This document shows positions 59,132 through 64,000 of a stretch of DNA of 64,000 bases, piece after piece. The notes beneath the pieces were generated by a model. The model ran no database searches, was not told the origin of the DNA, and saw only the letters and a list, made by a program, of their open reading frames with translations. The DNA is taken from contig NZ_JAOALK010000012.1 of NCBI RefSeq assembly GCF_025154055.1, positions 1 through 64,000 on the forward strand. Direction: 5' to 3'. The stretch comes from Aquibacillus koreensis. Its GTDB lineage: Bacteria > Bacillota > Bacilli > Bacillales > Amphibacillaceae. A program made the translations under genes and the position numbers. Position 1 is the first letter of the stretch. Every line of letters starts with the position of its first letter.

Positions 59132-61015
59132 TTAAAACTCTACCGTCTTTATCACACGTTCTTCTTCCAAGTCATAGATTTTCATCTGTTCTTCAGAAAG
59201 TGTATATAACATGTTTCCAACAGAGATCATTCTTTTTGTTGCGTACTCCCATTCAGGTCGATAGGTATTTTTTTGATGTGTAATCGTGTCTTTTAGTGTT
59301 ATTCCAGACTCTGGAGAAATATGAAATAATAAAGCACCTTCAAAATTAGAACTAGTGTCGACTTGGAATTCCTTGTTAACAAGCTCAACCTCATCCAATT
59401 GTGCTGGAATTCCATATAAATTCTTTTCAGGGTGTTTGTATAGGGCGTGATGATTACGGTTCACCTCAGACCCAGACCAATCCCTTCCTAAAACCTTCAT
59501 AAACGCTTCTTTTGGATTAGTAGGATCACTTACATCAAAAATAGAAATTTTTAAACCAGCTCGCAGAACACGAGGTTCCTCTTGATCTGGTACATCTTCT
59601 AAAACAGTATGATGACCAAAACCTATCAGGTGATCTTCATCGAGTGGGTGCAGGTAATTGCTAAAGCCTGGTATTTTTAATTCTCCAAGCACTTTAGGGT
59701 TCCTGGCATCTTTCAAATCTATCACAAAAAGTGGGTCCGTTTCGCGGAAGGTTACGATGTATGCCACATCTTCCATAAAGCGAACACTATAAATCCGTTC
59801 ATCTTTAGCTAATCCTTCAACCGACCCTAAAGGTTTTAACTTTGTATCAAATGTATATAAATTGTTTGTTGAAGGTTCATTATCGCGCCAAATAAATCCA
59901 TCTGTAACCGCTACACGAAACGTGCCATTTTGTTCATCCATAGCAAACTGATTAATGAGATATCCTTCCACCTCTGCAGATCCACGATAAGTGATGATCC
60001 CATTATTAATCTTAAATTGAAGAATCTGTGTATCTAGCTGTCTATCAACAATTTCCCCATCGGCGTTTGTTTCATAATTATATTTCAATGCCGATACATA
60101 AATATGATTATTTGACATGTACATGTTTTCGGAAGCACCTAAATATGTTTTTATATTTGCCTTTTCGTCTAACTTGTCTAAATCAAGTGAAATCAGCGAT
60201 AAAAAATTATGGTCTGTACTCTCAGGTAAGTAGTGTATAGCCTCGAATGGAACAGGTGCCCCCTCATTACTTACGGCTGTGTCTTTTACATATGGTTGTA
60301 GATCGATTTCACTTAAATCTACGGAATGATCATCATCATAGGACTGATAAAATGATGGATGAGGCCTGGTGTGCATGACAAGATATAAATCATTATCTTT
60401 TTTTCTAGAGGAGGTAAGGGTGCCTTCCATCGTAAACTCTCTTATTAATGCTGGATTTTTTATATCCGATATGTCGTATATATATACTGTTGTTTTATAT
60501 AAACCTTCATCCTCCCGAAGAGCGCCCTTCGTGTCTGAATATCCGATACTAACAAGGTAGTCTTCATGCAAATAAAGTTCTTTCAAGTAAAACGCTTTGT
60601 TTTTAATTTTAGTAATCACTTTACTTTCTGCTCCTTTAGTTGAAGCGATTACTATGTTATTATCATGTTCAAAATACACATACCTACCGTCGTTCTTTAC
60701 AATATCCCCTTCATCAATCCCATCCACTTGCACATTTGTTTGAGAAGCGGGTGCGGGTGTGGATGCTCCACTAGAAAATGCTGAAGCAGCATTTCCAGTT
60801 GCATTGTTAGGTGAAGTAGCCATAGAGAAATCTCTATAAGCCTCTTCATTTTGACTCATCCTTTCAATTCGTTCATCCAACACTTGGATCATATGCTCGT
60901 TGTCATGAATGGAGGGTAAAGGTTCTAATTTCATAGAAGATAATATTAAAAAAATAATAGCCGTTATACTTGTGAGACCGATTACAAAAAGACTGAATCT
61001 TACATATTTGCTCAT
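59132..61015 (-). CDS. Secreted beta-propeller domain protein
   Basis: 627 residues. An N-terminal anchor (LFVIGLTSITAIIFLIL), a Ser/Ala/Pro-rich linker, then the hallmark TNVQVDGIDEGDIVKNDGRY near 92 and a series of blades (YLHEDYLVSIGY, ISDIKNPALIREF, VIDLKDARNPKVLGEL, HHTVLEDVPDQEE). This is the PF09826-type beta-propeller family of Bacillales and archaea. An extracellular scaffold or peptidase-inhibitor-like role is speculative. Confidence 0.85.
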   Translation of the reverse strand: MSKYVRFSLFVIGLTSITAIIFLILSSMKLEPLPSIHDNEHMIQVLDERIERMSQNEEAYRDFSMATSPNNATGNAASAFSSGASTPAPASQTNVQVDGIDEGDIVKNDGRYVYFEHDNNIVIASTKGAESKVITKIKNKAFYLKELYLHEDYLVSIGYSDTKGALREDEGLYKTTVYIYDISDIKNPALIREFTMEGTLTSSRKKDNDLYLVMHTRPHPSFYQSYDDDHSVDLSEIDLQPYVKDTAVSNEGAPVPFEAIHYLPESTDHNFLSLISLDLDKLDEKANIKTYLGASENMYMSNNHIYVSALKYNYETNADGEIVDRQLDTQILQFKINNGIITYRGSAEVEGYLINQFAMDEQNGTFRVAVTDGFIWRDNEPSTNNLYTFDTKLKPLGSVEGLAKDERIYSVRFMEDVAYIVTFRETDPLFVIDLKDARNPKVLGELKIPGFSNYLHPLDEDHLIGFGHHTVLEDVPDQEEPRVLRAGLKISIFDVSDPTNPKEAFMKVLGRDWSGSEVNRNHHALYKHPEKNLYGIPAQLDEVELVNKEFQVDTSSNFEGALLFHISPESGITLKDTITHQKNTYRPEWEYATKRMISVGNMLYTLSEEQMKIYDLEEERVIKTVEF

Positions 61016-61109
61016 CTCGTCACCCCAAATAATCGTAGTTATTTACCATTATATACTAATTATCAGGATATTTGGTCTTATATAAGAAAGACATTCGTGT
61101 AAAACAAAT

Positions 61110-61170
61110 GGTGCCAGTCCCCACCCGTAAATTGTCGATTTCGACATTTCTCGAGTGGTGACTGGCACCA
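61110..61170. repeat. Family B repeat (B8)
   Basis: GGTGCCAGTCCCCACCCGT and GAGTGGTGACTGGCACC, with TGTCGATTTCGACA inside: a complete palindrome. Confidence 0.8.
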
Positions 61171-61264
61171 GGAATTCTTTTCGAAGAACTATGACCATTA
61201 TAACAATTAACGGAAAAATGGGACAGAGGGATCGGTCAGGATGGTGAACATGCACTGCAAAACG

Positions 61265-61313
61265 AACTGTCCTCCAGCTGTGGAATTTGTCTTTCGACAG
61301 GGTCAGACCCCTA
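61265..61313. repeat. Family C repeat (C9)
   Basis: AACTGTCCTCCAGCTGTGG, then ATTTGTCTTTCGACAGGGTC and AGACCCC. No left hairpin arm. Confidence 0.75.
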
Positions 61314-61409
61314 TTCAGTCAAGCAGGTCCACTGCCTCCTATTTTCAGACAGGAAAATTGAGCAGCATCTAAAATAGCACCTCCTCATGGAGATGCTATT
61401 TTCTCTCGC

Positions 61410-61919
61410 TTATTTAAATGCTATCTTCTTACTACCAACGAACTCTACCCATGGATCAATCAGCTCATCACCATATATATCTGGCTTCTTTTCAATAGCA
61501 AAAAGATAGGTTGTGCTTGCTTTAGCTGGATAAGCAGGACTATGCCATATACCTTTATTCAGTATAATCCCCTGACCCTTTTTCAAATAAAAGCATTTTA
61601 CATTTTCTACTTCCGGTTGCTCATCCGGACTATACAATTCCTTATATGTGGCAACAGGCTGAATAATATCTTCATTGATTGCAAGTAACAACTCTTCCCT
61701 GCTGTCATGTCTTTCCATTGAATCTACCTCAAATGGTCTTACGTTGGTAGTTACCAAACCCATTCCTACTTCGGTATCAATATCCATTGTTTGAACATAA
61801 CTCCAACATTCCCATCCTTCACCCACCTTTGAGGGTTCAGCATCTGGAATTTCAACGACACGACCATAATCTTTAAAACCTTCTTTAGTTAACGGCTCTA
61901 CTTTGATTTCCATTAGCAT
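61410..61919 (-). CDS. Ureidoglycolate lyase (AllA)-like cupin
   Basis: 169 residues with AGGAGGTC before the ATG. SMERHDSREELLLAINEDI near 70 and LNKGIWHSPAYPAK near 120 carry the conserved His residues of the AllA/ureidoglycolate-hydrolase cupin fold. It is 18 nt after the substrate-binding protein gene, so it belongs to the transporter operon. Whether it acts on ureidoglycolate or a sugar acid is open. Confidence 0.75.
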   Translation of the reverse strand: MLMEIKVEPLTKEGFKDYGRVVEIPDAEPSKVGEGWECWSYVQTMDIDTEVGMGLVTTNVRPFEVDSMERHDSREELLLAINEDIIQPVATYKELYSPDEQPEVENVKCFYLKKGQGIILNKGIWHSPAYPAKASTTYLFAIEKKPDIYGDELIDPWVEFVGSKKIAFK

Positions 61920-61937
61920 TTCTGACCTCCTACAAGA

Positions 61938-62987
61938 TTAAAATCCAAAGTCTGCGACATTATCTTTCGTAAGAACATCAGTACCTGTTAAAATGATGTC
62001 ACCATTAACCTTAATACTTCCTACATTAGGAATTTCCATACCGTCTTCTACATCTTCTCCATCCGTTAATAGATTTAATGTATAGACTGTTGTGTAGCCA
62101 AGTTTACTTGGATCCCAAGTAACCATTTCTTCAATGGTACCATTTTCAAGGTATTCTTTTACTAAACTAGGTACCGCAAAACCAGCAATTTTAATTTTTC
62201 CTTGTTCAATATTACCAGCGTTCACTGCTTCTTCAACTGCTTGTGCTGCTGCGGGTGCCTCAGCTCCAGCAAAGCCAACTAGACCTTTTAAATCAGGATA
62301 AGTACTTATCAGATTTTGCGCATTTTCATAAGCTTTTTGTTGATCATCATCACTTGATACTGTAGTTACAACTTCAACATCTGGATGGTTTGCTTCTAGA
62401 TAGGCAGTTGCTGCATCGACTTTAGCCGTTTGGTTTTGTGCTGACAAACTGGCTACCATAAATGCAACTTTACCACTTCCACCAATTTGATTAGCAATCA
62501 TTTCAGCAAATTGTTCACCTAATTCAGCATCCGTTGCTGCACCGATATAATATTTACGATCAGTATCAGGTGCATCACTATCCCATGTTACAACCTGAAC
62601 ATCTTGACTTAGTGCATTGGAGAAGACTGGTGCTACAGCTTCAGGATCGTTTGGTGCTACACCAACACCATTAACTTGTCTAGTCAACATATCTTGAATC
62701 ATATTAATCTGTTGAGCTGAATCGGTTGTAGATGGCGCATTAAAGACAACTTCTACACCTAAATCTTCGCCAGCCTGCTTAACACCTTTCTCAGCAGCAG
62801 CCCAATATGCAGGGCCAATTGACTTTGGATTGATAAAGAAGCTTTTTGACGTGCTTGCAGCATCTCCTCCAGTATCACCTTCACTTGGAGTTTCAGTTGC
62901 TCCACCCTGATTTGAACAAGCAACTAGACCTAAAACTAAAGTTAACAATGCCAAAACTCTTAAAAATGATTTTTTCAAAATATCCAT
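61938..62987 (-). CDS. Sugar-type ABC transporter substrate-binding lipoprotein (RbsB/LsrB class)
   Basis: 349 residues with a lipobox LGLVACS near 24 and a Gly/Thr-rich linker. The periplasmic-binding fold follows: FFINPKSIGPAYWAAAEKGV, QINMIQDMLTRQVNGVGVAP, VVTWDSDAPDTDRKYYIGA, and GYTTVYTLNLLTDGE at the end. The closest shape is rhamnose/AI-2-type binding proteins. It lies between the permease gene and the AllA-like gene. Confidence 0.88.
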   Translation of the reverse strand: MDILKKSFLRVLALLTLVLGLVACSNQGGATETPSEGDTGGDAASTSKSFFINPKSIGPAYWAAAEKGVKQAGEDLGVEVVFNAPSTTDSAQQINMIQDMLTRQVNGVGVAPNDPEAVAPVFSNALSQDVQVVTWDSDAPDTDRKYYIGAATDAELGEQFAEMIANQIGGSGKVAFMVASLSAQNQTAKVDAATAYLEANHPDVEVVTTVSSDDDQQKAYENAQNLISTYPDLKGLVGFAGAEAPAAAQAVEEAVNAGNIEQGKIKIAGFAVPSLVKEYLENGTIEEMVTWDPSKLGYTTVYTLNLLTDGEDVEDGMEIPNVGSIKVNGDIILTGTDVLTKDNVADFGF

Positions 62988-63077
62988 CCCCTTATCTTAT
63001 ATTTTCTAAATATTCAGAATTTAAATACAGACAATATGGTACTATTAATTAGACACTCTCCCTAATTTAAGATCCCC

Positions 63078-64000
63078 CTATTTATTTTGCCTACTTACAG
63101 CAACCAAGATTAAGACGCCTAATATAACTGTCTGAAATAAGACAGATACTCCCATTAAGTTCAAACCGTTACGCAACGTGCCGATGATTAAGACACCTAA
63201 GAACGTTCCAACCAAACTTCCTCGGCCACCAAAGATATGTGTTCCTCCAATTAACACTGCTGTGATAACATCAAGCTCGATACCATCACCAGCACTTGCT
63301 TGTGCACTAGCATATCTAGATACATAGAATATAGCCGCTATACCCGCAAAAAGACCACTCATCACAAAGGTAAGAAATCGAACCTTCACTACATTTATAC
63401 CGGAATAACGGACTGCTTCCTCATTGTTTCCGAGTGCATATGTGTATCTACCAATTCTCGTTTTTTTAATCAGGATATAGGCAATGCTAAAAAGAGCCAT
63501 CATTACAATTACACTGAAGGGAATCCCTAAAACTTTTCCCTGACCTAGAAAATAGAAGCTATCTGGATAACCACTAATTGGCTTCCCTTTTGTAATAATA
63601 TAGACAAGCCCGCGAAGCATAACGAGCGTTCCAATTGTTACAACAATGGCTTGCATTTTATACCTTGCAATTAACAGACCATTTAAAGCACCTGCTAATG
63701 CACCAACGACTAAAGCTAGTACAACACTTACCCAAATGTTGGTTCCACTTTCATAAAGGAAGCCTAAAGTTACAGCTGACAAGCCTAATATTGATCCAAC
63801 AGATAAATCCATTGCCCCAGATATAATGACATACGTCATTGGAATGGCAATTAACCCAATCGTCGTTACTTGAACTAAAACGTTTGTAATATTTAACGTT
63901 GTTAAAAAGTATGGGCTTTGCGTGCTAAAGAAAATCAATAGCCCTGCCAGTAAAATAACCAGGATAGAAATTGTATTGATTTTTATACTAGGCAGTCTTT
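63078..64000 (-). CDS. Sugar-type ABC transporter permease (RbsC class), cut by the window edge
   Basis: The frame stays open to the right edge, so the N-terminus is outside the window; the visible part is 307 codons ending AVSRQNK. About nine membrane segments, with GAMDLSVGSILGL and the EAA-like GINVVKVRFLTFVMSGLFAG, typical of ribose/rhamnose/AI-2 permeases. An ATPase gene is expected to the right of the window. Confidence 0.88.
   Translation of the reverse strand, partial: RLPSIKINTISILVILLAGLLIFFSTQSPYFLTTLNITNVLVQVTTIGLIAIPMTYVIISGAMDLSVGSILGLSAVTLGFLYESGTNIWVSVVLALVVGALAGALNGLLIARYKMQAIVVTIGTLVMLRGLVYIITKGKPISGYPDSFYFLGQGKVLGIPFSVIVMMALFSIAYILIKKTRIGRYTYALGNNEEAVRYSGINVVKVRFLTFVMSGLFAGIAAIFYVSRYASAQASAGDGIELDVITAVLIGGTHIFGGRGSLVGTFLGVLIIGTLRNGLNLMGVSVLFQTVILGVLILVAVSRQNK

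Overview
The window is AT-rich Gram-positive DNA from a spore-forming member of the Bacillaceae, probably a halotolerant genus near Virgibacillus, Oceanobacillus or Lentibacillus. This rests on strong GGAGG ribosome sites, TTG and GTG starts, two YjcZ-family small sporulation proteins, a GntR/YtrA-type ABC operon, a Bacillus-type cydABDC cluster and a short Q-loop CydA. The genus is inference. I see no rRNA, tRNA or CRISPR.

Layout. 0-3.7 kb: end of an IS1182-like element, a HEPN/MNT toxin-antitoxin pair, and a GntR-controlled ABC transporter. 3.9-11.9 kb: DUF4015 lipoprotein, YjcZ peptide, PAP2/vanadium-haloperoxidase-like enzyme, SUKH immunity-like pair, and a secreted esterase with a cre-like site. 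12.2-13.0 kb is a decay zone. 13.0-18.0 kb: two TetR genes paired with an MFS pump, an aldo/keto reductase and an SDR. 18.5-25.8 kb: LURP-one-like, Sel1, Bcr/CflA-type MFS, GDPD, HPr-like and universal stress proteins. 25.9-33.0 kb: SWIM/SNF2 helicase, rRNA methyltransferase and old yellow enzyme. 33.3-39.1 kb: cydA-cydB-cydD-cydC, encoding bd oxidase and its assembly exporter. 39.5-43.1 kb: DUF1206, YjcZ, a metallophosphoesterase, and an XRE repressor with tandem operators. 43.3-45.7 kb: an agr-like quorum-sensing locus in an unusual order. 46.5-58.5 kb: a run of small minus-strand genes (acetyltransferases, PemK-type toxin-antitoxin, DUF3139, small membrane proteins, VanZ, broken genes). They are separated by recurring intergenic boxes, like a cassette array but with no recombinase in view. 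58.6-64 kb: a Pnkp remnant, a beta-propeller protein, and a sugar-type ABC operon that runs off the edge.

Three families of short intergenic repeats are scattered over the window. Family A has a core GGGACGGTTCT and is bounded by GGAAACA/TGTTTCC. Family B starts with GTGCCTG or GTGCCAG and ends in the complementary sequence. Family C is a hairpin followed by TTTGTCTTTCGACAGGGTC and AGACCCC. They resemble REP/RAYT-mobilised palindromes, but no RAYT transposase lies in the window. Several end within or next to broken genes.

The observations most worth following are the cassette-like array with its boundary boxes; the agr-like locus, whose sensor half and kinase half lie at opposite ends as in a circular permutation, each next to a repeat; the frameshift by a perfect 10-bp tandem duplication in an HD-domain gene; and the Pnkp RNA-repair remnant cut at a family-B repeat.
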